A stretch of DNA of 64,000 bases. Origin: Allorhizobium borbori (GTDB lineage Bacteria; Pseudomonadota; Alphaproteobacteria; Rhizobiales; Rhizobiaceae). Below, one piece after another: positions 25,764-34,004 of this stretch; the first letter of the stretch is position 1; each line of letters begins with the position of its first letter. The notes below the pieces were generated by a model. It saw nothing but the letters and a program-made list of their open reading frames with translations, did not search any database and was not told the DNA's origin. The translations under genes were made by a program, and so were the position numbers. The DNA lies in contig NZ_JACIDU010000005.1 in assembly GCF_014196535.1 (NCBI RefSeq), forward strand, positions 184,267-248,266, in the 5' to 3' direction.

Positions 25764-26402
25764 ATGTTGAAGATCGTGGAAACAGCAAATCGCTCAGAGT
25801 ACCGCCAGCTTCTGGATGACATGCATGCCTTAAGGGCCCGGGTGTTCAAAGACCGATTGCAATGGGATGTGACGGTTACCGACGGTCGGGAGATCGACGT
25901 ATTCGATGCGGCCGACCCTCTCTATCTTCTTGCCGTCAATGATACCACCGGGCGCCTTGAGGGTTCTGTTCGGCTGCTGCCGACAACCGGTCCGAATATG
26001 CTGCGAGACGTATTTCCCGTTCTGCTTCCCGATGGACTGGTTATCGAAAGCCCGCTCATCTGGGAGAGCTCGCGCTTCTGCATCGATCCCGACATGGCTC
26101 ATAATGGGAGACGGCGGATCGACAGGGTGACGACCGAACTGCTGTGCGGAATGGTCGAGATTGGCCAATCCGCATGTCTTAGCCATATCGTCTCCGTTTA
26201 CGATGCTCGCATGGCCCGCGTCTTTCGGGCATCGAACTGCCCTGCGGAGGTGATCGGCGTGCCGACGAGGATTGGCCGTGTCATGACCTACGCAGGACTC
26301 TTCGAAATTTCTCAGGTGTTGTGGGATGGCATCGCCGCCACCACGAATATCGCCGGTCCCTTGCTGGTTGAAGATCGCAACGCTGGTCGGAAGGTTGCTT
26401 AG
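25764..26402 (+). CDS. LuxI-family acyl-homoserine lactone synthase, 212 aa
   Basis: Makes the quorum-sensing signal from S-adenosylmethionine and an acyl-ACP. The family's invariant residues are visible: Arg and Phe/Trp in HALRARVFKDRLQWDV, acidic residues in EIDVFD, the arginine in LEGSVRLLPTTGPNML, and WESSRFCID. ATG 25764 follows AAAGGTGGAACAG; the longer frame from 25695 includes the hairpin region. It follows a luxR gene, whereas in classical Ti plasmids the synthase (traI) precedes trbB. The acyl chain cannot be predicted. Confidence 0.93.
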   Translation: MLKIVETANRSEYRQLLDDMHALRARVFKDRLQWDVTVTDGREIDVFDAADPLYLLAVNDTTGRLEGSVRLLPTTGPNMLRDVFPVLLPDGLVIESPLIWESSRFCIDPDMAHNGRRRIDRVTTELLCGMVEIGQSACLSHIVSVYDARMARVFRASNCPAEVIGVPTRIGRVMTYAGLFEISQVLWDGIAATTNIAGPLLVEDRNAGRKVA

Positions 26403-26469
26403 GCACACTCCCTCTTGAAATATGCATGGTTCTTCAGCGCCCCGGCCCCACGCGGACGAAGGCAAATGT

Positions 26470-26499
26470 GGCGGTGTGCCCGCTTTGGGGCATACCGCC
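26470..26499 (+). other. 12-base-pair hairpin downstream of luxI
   Basis: GGCGGTGTGCCC (26470-26481) pairs with GGGCATACCGCC (26488-26499) with one G-T pair and a six-base loop. It lies between the synthase and the next luxR gene. No T-run follows, so it could stabilise the luxI mRNA end or be part of an untranslated leader for the next gene. Confidence 0.5.
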
Positions 26500-26600
26500 A
26501 GTCAACGGACTGGGCTGCTGGCTGTGCCCTTTTCAGTTGAAATCCACTCATGACGTCGCGCGTTACCAGTGCGGTAAAAATCACGACAGGACGACAAAGC

Positions 26601-27314
26601 ATGAAGACATGGCTGCGGAACCTGATGGACGCAACATCCGTCATGACAACCACGAGGGCAATCTTCGATCTTGTGATGTTGTCGACCAAAGAGCTCGGGT
26701 TCGAGCACTTCTCTTACATCCATGTCGATGCCACAAATCTGTCGCGGCTGACGACGCTGTCAAATTTCCCGCCTCAATGGCAGGCGCGCTATCTCGAAGG
26801 CCGCTACGACGCTTTTGATCCCGTTCTCTCCCGTGCTCGACAATGTGCCCATGCCTTTTTGTGGAACGGTGAGGAGCTTTTGCGTGGGAGCCGGGCGTCG
26901 ATCAGAAAAATGTTCATCGAGGCATACGATCTCGGGATCCGGGCGGGCGTCGCCATCCCCTTCGAGACCGGGTTGCGTGGTCGGGGGATATTCATGCTAA
27001 CGACGGCGGATCCGCACCGTCTTCAGTCTCTGAAACTCGATCCCGTGCTTTCTGTAAACGCGGTCACCTTGTTGCACGCCCGCATTGAGGCATGCGCTGC
27101 GGAACTACCATCGTCGCCGATACCGGACCTCAGTGGCCGGCAAGCGATGACGCTGAAATGGTCTGCTGAAGGTCGTACGATGCGTGACATCGCGAAGATC
27201 GAGAACACGAGCTATTCCAACGTCCATTTTCATCTGATCAATGCGAAAAAGGCCTTGCGGGCAGATACGTTGCCTCAGGCGACCGCCGTCGCCACAAAAC
27301 TGGGACTGATTTGA
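26601..27314 (+). CDS. LuxR-family quorum-sensing regulator 2, 237 aa
   Basis: A second LuxR protein. Pocket pattern: FPPQWQARYLEGRYDAFDPVLSRAR, followed by FLWNGEELL and the IPFETGLRGRGIFMLTTADP strand. The helix-turn-helix (LSGRQAMTLKWSAEGRTMRDIAKIENTSYSNVHFHLINAKKAL) has VHFH where most LuxR proteins have V-x-x-H, similar to the TraR/CinR-like group of rhizobia. ATG 26601 is used; 26550 is an alternative. It has no adjacent synthase of its own. Confidence 0.9.
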   Translation: MKTWLRNLMDATSVMTTTRAIFDLVMLSTKELGFEHFSYIHVDATNLSRLTTLSNFPPQWQARYLEGRYDAFDPVLSRARQCAHAFLWNGEELLRGSRASIRKMFIEAYDLGIRAGVAIPFETGLRGRGIFMLTTADPHRLQSLKLDPVLSVNAVTLLHARIEACAAELPSSPIPDLSGRQAMTLKWSAEGRTMRDIAKIENTSYSNVHFHLINAKKALRADTLPQATAVATKLGLI

Positions 27315-27663
27315 TTCAAAAACCACGGCATGATCGGGGCGTTGACGGCGTCTGAACTGGTGGTCACTGGAGGCAGAGGCTCCGAGCAGTCAGGAGGGAT
27401 CTCAGCAGCGGCCGCTCGATAGACTTCTGCGCAGGGATAGGATGTGGCGCTGACCCTAATCCCATCGGTTGGATCATCGTTGCCGGAAATCCCGCCATCG
27501 TCGCATGACGGCTCAGCCGAGTGGCTGGTTCGCGGCCTTTTCCGTTCCACTCATTCTTCTACCAGTTTCAGTCGCGGTGACCCGCGGCTAGGGTCGATAT
27601 AGCCGCCGCCGGATTGTCAAGTTCGGCTAACCCTTTCGATTTCGGTACAATCACGTCATTCGA
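27315..27663. other. Intergenic region ahead of luxR3
   Basis: No gene supported. It contains a G+C-rich first half and an A+T-richer end (GGTACAATCACGTCATTCG) just before 27664, which probably holds the promoter of the luxR3-methyltransferase operon. No perfect lux-box-like dyad was found by eye. Confidence 0.4.
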
Positions 27664-28422
27664 ATGCAAATGGACGATCGGACACATTTAGCGCGGTCGC
27701 TGCTCGACATTCAAACGTTGGAAACACCAGAGGAATTGGCCGACGCACTTAACGTCATCAGCGCGCGCTACGGCTTGTCCCATGTGACATTTCTGGCCTT
27801 GCGAACCGGTAGCACATCACCTCTCACTCCATTTTACGCCAGTACGTACCCGCAAGAATGGATCAACACCTACGTGGTGAACGATTACATCGCCATCGAT
27901 CCGGTTGTTGCGATTGCGCGAACGGGTCTCCTGCCGATGGACTGGTCGTCGGTCAAACGACAGTCCGGCGAGGTCACGCACTTCTTCGACGATGCCATCC
28001 GCCATGGCGTTGGCCCCAATGGACTTGCAATCCCTATCAGGGGTGCCAATGGCGAACGGTGTTTGTTTTCAGTCACCTCGGACTTACCGAACGAGGATTG
28101 GGCGGTTCTCAAACGATCGATCGTCCACGAACTGCATATCATCGCCTACTATCTGCACGAAAAGGTCATGAGAATCTCCGGCCTTCGCCATCCAGGCATG
28201 GAACGTGATCTTTCAACGCGGGAACGGCAATGCCTTCAACTGCTCGCATCCGGTAAGATCTACAAGCAAATCGCGGCCGCTCTTGACGTCTCCGAAAGCG
28301 CGGTTCGCATCTACATCCGATCGGCCAGGCGCAATCTGACGAATTCGGCAAATTGCGGTTCTCTCCCTGGGCTTCACAATCCTCTCTCACACACGCCAGC
28401 GACATGGGATGCGCTGTGTTGA
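27664..28422 (+). CDS. LuxR-family quorum-sensing regulator 3, 252 aa
   Basis: The third LuxR protein of the island, and the first gene of a likely three-gene operon. Ligand residues: YPQEWINTYVVNDYIAIDPVV and LPMDW. The C-terminal helix-turn-helix is LSTRERQCLQLLASGKIYKQIAAALDVSESAVRIYIRSARRNL, a standard LuxR form. About 30 residues follow the helix-turn-helix as a Pro/Ser/Thr-rich tail, longer than usual. The methyltransferase gene starts 18 bases after the stop. ATG 27664 or 27670 is possible. Confidence 0.9.
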   Translation: MQMDDRTHLARSLLDIQTLETPEELADALNVISARYGLSHVTFLALRTGSTSPLTPFYASTYPQEWINTYVVNDYIAIDPVVAIARTGLLPMDWSSVKRQSGEVTHFFDDAIRHGVGPNGLAIPIRGANGERCLFSVTSDLPNEDWAVLKRSIVHELHIIAYYLHEKVMRISGLRHPGMERDLSTRERQCLQLLASGKIYKQIAAALDVSESAVRIYIRSARRNLTNSANCGSLPGLHNPLSHTPATWDALC

Positions 28423-28440
28423 CCGAGAAGGGAGCCGAAG

Positions 28441-29511
28441 ATGGTGGATCCGCAAACGATAGAACGCTGGCGAAACGCGCCGCGGCTGACCTCGTTCTCC
28501 ACGTTTTTCCAGCGTACCGCCAGCCAGGAAGGTGGCGTTCCCGACATTGCACAGCCCGAGCCGGATCTGAGCCTGCTCGATTTCGACCTTGATTGCGCCG
28601 TGTTCGCACACAGCCATGCACGCCTGTTCGGTGGTTTCGACGGTCACTATTATGCCAGCATCCCTTACCGGCTTGAGGAGCAGATCCGCCTGGGAGCCGG
28701 CATATATTCCTTTGCAACGCGAATTTGGGCCCGCACAGCGAAACCCGCGACCGTCTACACCCTTGGGGCCGGGACCGGCTGCTTTATTCGTACATTGGCC
28801 GTCCTTGGAGATGGTCGCCTCAAGACGCTCTGCTGCAGTGCAACAGCTGCCAACCGTGATGTGTTTCTGGCAAACCGCGCAAGTGAACATGCCCATTTTT
28901 TCTTCGGCCCGTTTTTCGCGCTCGACAGCGAGCGGTACATCGCCGATCCTGATCTCTCAGATTTCCAGAATGGCTTCGATATCCTTTTCGAAGACACTAC
29001 ATTTCAGATGTTCGATCGGGATCGGGTGCGGCAACTCGAGTTTATCGCACCCCGTATCAAGCCAGGTGGCATTCTCCTGCAGGTGCAGAAGCTCGCCCAG
29101 CAAGATCCGCTCGTTTATGACGAGCGGGAATGGCAGAAGGACGAATTGTTCAAGACGCGGTATTTTTCACGACAGAACATCTCGGAGAAGAAGTCTGAAA
29201 TCCTCAATACGATGTCGGATTGCCAGGTTGACCTACCAACCACGGTTACGGCGCTGAGGTCGTTCTTCCGCTATTCAGTGGTTATCTGGAACAGCGGCAA
29301 CTTTTACACCAACGCATCCTCCAACGCGCGCTCCTCTTTGCTCGAGTTTATCTCATCGTTGGTGAAGCCGGCGATACCACCGGCTTACTGCTATGAGGCA
29401 TTGCCGCTCGTTTTGACCGATACGCAATCCGAGCCAATAGCCCCTGCCCTTGCATGGCGGCGAGCGAACGCGGTGTGTTCGTCGGCGCCTGGTCAACGGC
29501 AGGATTGTTGA
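28441..29511 (+). CDS. SAM-dependent methyltransferase-like protein, 356 aa
   Basis: The central part has a class I methyltransferase motif I, VYTLGAGTGCFIRTL (about residues 102-116), an acidic loop FDILFEDTTFQMF near the expected motif post-I/II position, and IAPRIKPGGILLQVQ, matching the motif III strand. The N-terminal 100 residues contain no known domain. It is one base from the next gene and 18 bases after a luxR gene, so it probably belongs to a quorum-controlled operon. The substrate is unknown. Real but functionally unassigned. Confidence 0.72.
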   Translation: MVDPQTIERWRNAPRLTSFSTFFQRTASQEGGVPDIAQPEPDLSLLDFDLDCAVFAHSHARLFGGFDGHYYASIPYRLEEQIRLGAGIYSFATRIWARTAKPATVYTLGAGTGCFIRTLAVLGDGRLKTLCCSATAANRDVFLANRASEHAHFFFGPFFALDSERYIADPDLSDFQNGFDILFEDTTFQMFDRDRVRQLEFIAPRIKPGGILLQVQKLAQQDPLVYDEREWQKDELFKTRYFSRQNISEKKSEILNTMSDCQVDLPTTVTALRSFFRYSVVIWNSGNFYTNASSNARSSLLEFISSLVKPAIPPAYCYEALPLVLTDTQSEPIAPALAWRRANAVCSSAPGQRQDC

Positions 29512-29512
29512 C

Positions 29513-30928
29513 ATGACATCGGATGATGACACGCCATCCATCGAATACTGCAGCGCGACGGATGTCCGTCGGTCACTATCATCTCTCCTTCCCAATCTAG
29601 TACCGTACTGGACACGTCGGTTGGGTGACTATGCCGGCTTTGTCTACGGAATTGAGGCATTCCGATCTGAAAACGAAGTGCGTCTTCACGCGATGGATCG
29701 CCTTCGCCACTGCATTGAAAGAGCAGCGCTGAAATCAGGCTTCAACACCGATCAGGCGGTCAGCGCTGGCGCCGATGTCGTTGCCGCGCCGGTAATACAA
29801 ACCGGTCCGCATGCGCTGCTTCTCGTGGAACCCGATGCTTTTTACACGCATCTCTTCAGCCTTCTCGGCCTTTTGGCCCATGGCAGGCGATGGCACATTA
29901 CCTACTCGGTCTCGACATCTGCTTTTAGGGAAAGCGCCAAGAAGGGACCGGGCTGGCTGCCGCTGGAAGGAGAGGCCTTGAACGTATTTGGCCTCCCTCG
30001 TAAACGGCTGGTCGGAACCAGTATTGCCTGCGAGAACGGACCCTATCGTTATGCCCTGTCAAACTCGCGGGGGCAGACCGCACCGAGTGCTTCGGCGCGC
30101 CGGCTTTTGGATATACTGCCGAAGGCAGAGTTTCGGACAGGCGCCGAGGCGATCAAGATGGGCAATCAGGCGCTTTGGCAAGAACTGTTCGCCGCACCGG
30201 TCAACCGCCTGCAACTCGATGATTTCGACATGGCCGATCTGATTGCCGATCATCTCGAAGATTCCGCATCCTGGTTGTCGGCACATTTCGTCGGCGGCAC
30301 GGGTGCGGCCTTGGCTGTTTTGCAGGAGATTGATCGTTTGAATGCCGGTCCATGGGCGGGTTGGATCCGGCGGACGACCGATCTCTTCTGGGGGTTGGGA
30401 AAGGACCGTGTATTCCCTCTCTACCTCAATGACGGCGTGCTCAGATCCGCACGGTCTCCGGGCCTGGAGGTGAGTTTTACACCGGAATGTCTGGCGCAGG
30501 CCCTCCGCGACCGAACGATCTTGCCTGGCATGTTCATGTCCTATCTCGTGACCGCGATCCTGCCGGGCGTGAGAGTGCTCGGAGGATGCCGGCAAACGGT
30601 CTACCTTCCTCTGATGCGCCATCTGGCTGCGGTCGGATTTGACGTGGCAGGTGACCGCGAGTTCCCGCTGACGCTAAAGGACGACGAGCGACCCGGCGTT
30701 TGGGGGCACCGTGTGCTGAAGCCCGTTGATGGACGGCCGCTTCAAGAGATCGAAGCGGCAGGCGGAATTTTACCTTTGCTTACAAAATACGCCGATCTGA
30801 CGTTGGAGGATGCCAGTGGCAACCTTTCAAGCTTCACGCGAGATCCGATCTGGGCGGCGATGTCGGCGAATATCGCTTCTGGCAGCATCACGCCGAAATC
30901 GCGCGAATGGCAATGGTCAGGTCTATGA
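29513..30928 (+). CDS. Unknown protein in the quorum-sensing operon, 471 aa
   Basis: I do not recognise a family. The start is ATG 29513, one base after the methyltransferase stop (TGACATG). The product appears soluble. Notable stretches: IQTGPHALLLVEPDAFYTHLFSLLGLL (about residues 82-108), which faintly recalls the TGQQ-x-G-L-x-x-GP core of BshC-like ligases; HFVGGTGAALAVLQEIDRL; and PGMFMSYLVTAILPGVRVLGGCRQTVYLPLMRHL near residues 340-375. Its tight coupling to the methyltransferase suggests that the two act in one small-molecule pathway. Low certainty on any enzymatic role. Confidence 0.7.
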   Translation: MTSDDDTPSIEYCSATDVRRSLSSLLPNLVPYWTRRLGDYAGFVYGIEAFRSENEVRLHAMDRLRHCIERAALKSGFNTDQAVSAGADVVAAPVIQTGPHALLLVEPDAFYTHLFSLLGLLAHGRRWHITYSVSTSAFRESAKKGPGWLPLEGEALNVFGLPRKRLVGTSIACENGPYRYALSNSRGQTAPSASARRLLDILPKAEFRTGAEAIKMGNQALWQELFAAPVNRLQLDDFDMADLIADHLEDSASWLSAHFVGGTGAALAVLQEIDRLNAGPWAGWIRRTTDLFWGLGKDRVFPLYLNDGVLRSARSPGLEVSFTPECLAQALRDRTILPGMFMSYLVTAILPGVRVLGGCRQTVYLPLMRHLAAVGFDVAGDREFPLTLKDDERPGVWGHRVLKPVDGRPLQEIEAAGGILPLLTKYADLTLEDASGNLSSFTRDPIWAAMSANIASGSITPKSREWQWSGL

Positions 30929-30981
30929 CCGCATCGCCGTGGCGACGGTCACAGATGCTCCGGCTTCCTAGGCTTTGATAT

Positions 30982-31920
30982 TCAGCGGCATGTCAGGTGG
31001 ATGCCGGCAAGTGTGCAACGGACGGAACCGCCGGCTTTCTCGATGGTTTGAATATTGAGGGCCACCGGTTCGGCGAACGCGCCTATCGCCTTCACCTGTT
31101 CCCTGTCGAGCGCCGCCAGCGCCGTAGCCGACAGCGCCAGAATGCGTCCGCTTTGCCCCTGCAGCTCCAGCGCATTGCCTGCGAACCGGCGAATCTGGTC
31201 ATTGGTCAGTGCAATCACGTCCCGACCAGACCGTTTGAGCCGCATCACGATTTCAGCGCGTCGTCTTTCGCTGGCGATCATGTCCAGACCGATCATCGCG
31301 AAATCCGTCGCCACGCACATCAGTACATTGGTGTGATACACGGGAACGCCCTGCTCATCGCAGGCATCGAATACCATCGGCTCGAAATTGAAGTGCGTGC
31401 AGAACCGTTCGAGCGCGATCGGGTCCGTCCTGTCGGAACGCGCCGCATAGGCCACCCGGTCGATGTGATCGAGAACCATCGCGCCTGTTCCTTCAAGAAA
31501 CAGCCCGTCGGGCTCCAATCCCGAATAATCGATGATATCCTGCACCCGGTAGCGGGTTTTCAACATCTCGATGACGTCCGCGCGGCGTTCCCGGCGGCGG
31601 CTTTCAGCCTTCATCGGATAGATGGCCACGTGACCGCCAGCGTGGGTCGAGAACCAGTTATTGGGAAACACCGAATCCGGCGTGACTTTTCCTTCGTCCT
31701 CGAACAGATGAACGGTCACCCCGTGATCTTGCAGGGTCCGGGCGGTTGCGGTGATTTCGGCATAAGCAATTGCCGCGAGATCGGCGTCATCGTCATGCAT
31801 CACCTGGAAACTGTTATCGGCGGCGGTCTCGGTATTCACGGTAAAATGGTGCGGGCGCACCATAACCACAGCCCCCGGGGCCTGAACGGAATAAGTGGTT
31901 CTCTTCGTCATCGCCGTCAC
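30982..31920 (-). CDS. ctlX: Amidinohydrolase/citrulline-type hydrolase (CtlX-like), 312 aa
   Basis: A member of the pentein superfamily (arginine deiminase / dimethylargininase-like). Active-site features: PNNWFSTH near residues 75-82, the EGTGAMVLDH box (Glu, about 145-154) and YHTNVLMCV (His, about 205), followed by CTLAGIHL at the end with the cysteine. It probably hydrolyses a guanidino or ureido compound in arginine or citrulline use. The GTG start (31920) overlaps the ornithine cyclodeaminase stop in GTGA, so the two are translated together; ATG 31911 is possible. Confidence 0.85.
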   Translation of the reverse strand: MTAMTKRTTYSVQAPGAVVMVRPHHFTVNTETAADNSFQVMHDDDADLAAIAYAEITATARTLQDHGVTVHLFEDEGKVTPDSVFPNNWFSTHAGGHVAIYPMKAESRRRERRADVIEMLKTRYRVQDIIDYSGLEPDGLFLEGTGAMVLDHIDRVAYAARSDRTDPIALERFCTHFNFEPMVFDACDEQGVPVYHTNVLMCVATDFAMIGLDMIASERRRAEIVMRLKRSGRDVIALTNDQIRRFAGNALELQGQSGRILALSATALAALDREQVKAIGAFAEPVALNIQTIEKAGGSVRCTLAGIHLTCR

Positions 31921-32966
31921 ACCTTCGCACGGCGCAGCATGCCGAACAGATCGCGCGGATCGTCCGGGTCGGCAATGATGTCTATTTCCTGGTAAAAATC
32001 AGTGCCTTTCAACTTTTCCCGGACATAGCGTAAAGCGGAAAAATCTTCCACCGCGAAGCCCACGCTGTCGAAAAGGGTGATTTGGCGTTGATCCCGCCGC
32101 CCTTCGGCTTCGCCGCGCACAACGCGCCACAGCTCTGTAACTGGATAATCCGGATCCATCTGCTGGATCTCGCCTTCAACGCGGGTCTGCGGCGGGTACT
32201 CCACGAATGTATCCGCGCGCGCAAGAATGTCCTTGTGCAGCTCTGTTTTGCCCGGGCAATCCCCGCCGATGGCGTTGATGTGTACGCCCGCGCCGACCAT
32301 GTTGTCCGTCAGAATGGTCGCGAATTGCTTGTCGGCCGTGCAGGTCGTGATGATCCCCGCGCCCCTGATTGCCTCGTGTGCCGTGCCGCAGGCCGTAACG
32401 ATCAGGCCGGAGTCGGCGAGATTGGCGGCAGCTTTGGCGGTCGCCTGCGGATCGATATCGTAAAGCCGGACTTCCTCGATACCCACTACCGCCTTCATAG
32501 CCAATGCCTGAAACTCGGCCTGGGCACCGTTACCGATCATCGCCATGACCCTGACCTTTTTAGGGGCCAGATGTCGCGCGGCCATGGCCGACGTCGCGGC
32601 GGTGCGCAACGCCGTTAACAACGTCATTTCCGTCAGAAGAACCGGATATCCCGTCGACACCTGCGCCAGCAGCCCGAATGCGGTCACGGTCTGAAACCCT
32701 GCCGCCATGTTCTTCGGATGGCCGTTTACATATTTGAATCCATAGATCTCGCCGTCCGAGGTCGGCATCAGCTCGATAACGCCATCGCGGGAATGGGAAG
32801 CGATGCGCGGCGTCTTGTCGAAGACGTCCCATCGGCGAAAGTCGGCCTCAATGGCGTCCGTCAATTCCACCAGCATGGTTTCGACACCGACATGATGAAC
32901 GAGACGCATCATGTTCTCGACGCTGACAAAGGGAATGAGCGCTTTTGCGGAAGGAAACTGGGACAT
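31917..32966 (-). CDS. Ornithine cyclodeaminase family protein, 349 aa
   Basis: An NAD-dependent enzyme of the ornithine cyclodeaminase / mu-crystallin family, which converts ornithine to proline and ammonia. Visible: KYVNGHPKNMAAG and MTLLTALRTAATSAMAARHL (substrate region, about residues 83-133), the nucleotide-binding MIGNGAQAEFQALA, and INAIGGDCPGKTEL (catalytic Asp). Start ATG 32966 (MSQFPSA) has AAGGAGCAGCC; the 32990 start is not needed. With the adjacent hydrolase it would move arginine-derived nitrogen into proline, a theme of opine-plasmid catabolism. Confidence 0.92.
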   Translation of the reverse strand: MSQFPSAKALIPFVSVENMMRLVHHVGVETMLVELTDAIEADFRRWDVFDKTPRIASHSRDGVIELMPTSDGEIYGFKYVNGHPKNMAAGFQTVTAFGLLAQVSTGYPVLLTEMTLLTALRTAATSAMAARHLAPKKVRVMAMIGNGAQAEFQALAMKAVVGIEEVRLYDIDPQATAKAAANLADSGLIVTACGTAHEAIRGAGIITTCTADKQFATILTDNMVGAGVHINAIGGDCPGKTELHKDILARADTFVEYPPQTRVEGEIQQMDPDYPVTELWRVVRGEAEGRRDQRQITLFDSVGFAVEDFSALRYVREKLKGTDFYQEIDIIADPDDPRDLFGMLRRAKV

Positions 32967-33079
32967 GGCTGCTCCTTGGTTATTCGCCAAGGCTAACGCG
33001 GCGCATGTTCAACAAAAATCGCAAAAAAGTGTTTAAATCGACAGAGAAATAATCAAAATGACCACATCAGTTGCCATAA

Positions 33080-33532
33080 ATGACAGTGAAGCAAATGGAC
33101 GTTGCCAAATACATTCCCGATGAACTCGACCGTCGCATCATCGCGCATCTGCGTGGCGACGGACGTGCTTCCCTTGCAAAGCTGGCGGATGCAATCGGCG
33201 TTGCGCGCGGCACGGTGCAGAACCGGCTGGACCGGCTGACGGAAACCGGAACGCTGCTAGGGTTCACGGTGCGGATACGCGAGGACTATGACGACCGAAG
33301 GGTTCACGCCGTGATGATGGTCGAAGTCGTGGGAAAATCGACGACGCAGGTCATCCGCAAGCTGCGCGGCATACCGGAAATCGCTTCGCTCCATACCACC
33401 AATGGCAAATGGGATCTGGTGGCTGATATTCGTGCGGGCAGTCTTTCCGACTTCGATCGCGTGCTGCGTGAAATCCGCATGATCGATGGCGTGTCCAACA
33501 GCGAAACAAGCCTTCTGCTAAGCAGCGTCTGA
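33080..33532 (+). CDS. Lrp/AsnC family regulator, 150 aa
   Basis: A leucine-responsive-type regulator divergent from the ornithine cyclodeaminase gene. N-terminal winged helix-turn-helix LDRRIIAHLRGDGRASLAKLADAIGVARGTVQNRLDRL (about residues 16-53) and C-terminal RAM ligand domain (residues 72-148), with the SLHTTNGKWDLVADI strand. It is the likely activator of the divergent catabolic pair through the A+T-rich 113-base gap (32967-33079). The start may be 33080 or ATG 33095. Confidence 0.9.
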   Translation: MTVKQMDVAKYIPDELDRRIIAHLRGDGRASLAKLADAIGVARGTVQNRLDRLTETGTLLGFTVRIREDYDDRRVHAVMMVEVVGKSTTQVIRKLRGIPEIASLHTTNGKWDLVADIRAGSLSDFDRVLREIRMIDGVSNSETSLLLSSV

Positions 33533-33697
33533 CGTCGTGATTGCAACGGAAACATTGTCTTTTGAGGAAAGCGTATGCACGACCGCCCCCGTTCGTGGGC
33601 TCCCACTACGGTTCTAAAGCTTCCCGATCAGGACGATCTTGCGTGGATGTCAGCGATTCTTCCTGTTCGGTAAGATTGTCATTGAATCCCTCAAAAA

Positions 33698-33713
33698 CTT
33701 ACTGTACGGTAAG
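33698..33713. promoter_or_regulatory. Operator-like dyad ahead of hipBA
   Basis: CTTACTGTACGGTAAG is a near-perfect inverted repeat 18 bases before hipB. A partial copy of the right half (GTTCGGTAAG) lies at 33665-33674. Position and symmetry fit autorepression by HipB. Confidence 0.6.
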
Positions 33714-33731
33714 TCTTCGCTGGAGTGTTAA

Positions 33732-34004
33732 ATGTTTCGGTCTGCGCGTGAATTCGGAGCTGCTGTCCGCGAAAAACGGAAAGGTCTCGGCTGGACCCAG
33801 GTCGAGCTTGCCGCGCGCTCCGGTACGGGGGAGCGCTTCATCGTCGAACTCGAATCCGGAAAGCCGAGCAGTCAGCTCGAAAAGGCGTTGATCGTTGCGC
33901 GCACTGTCGGTCTTGAGATTGGCGATCTCAAGACAGCGCGGGCGGCTTCATCCTCATCTGATGATGGTCTTGGTTTCTTGCCAACTTTCGGGGATGGTCG
34001 ATGA
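33732..34004 (+). CDS. hipB: HipB-like antitoxin, 90 aa
   Basis: An XRE helix-turn-helix protein (GLGWTQVELAARSGTGERFIVELESGKPSSQLEKALIV, about residues 22-58) that neutralises and co-represses with HipA. ATG 33732 sits behind the dyad operator. The C-terminal 25 residues are Ser/Asp-rich and may contact HipA. Its stop overlaps the hipA start in ATGA. Confidence 0.9.
   Translation: MFRSAREFGAAVREKRKGLGWTQVELAARSGTGERFIVELESGKPSSQLEKALIVARTVGLEIGDLKTARAASSSSDDGLGFLPTFGDGR

Noticed and set aside
30997..31995. 332-codon plus-strand frame opposite the CtlX-like gene
   Set aside because: A shadow frame: His/Arg-rich composition without motifs, whereas the minus-strand product has pentein active-site motifs.
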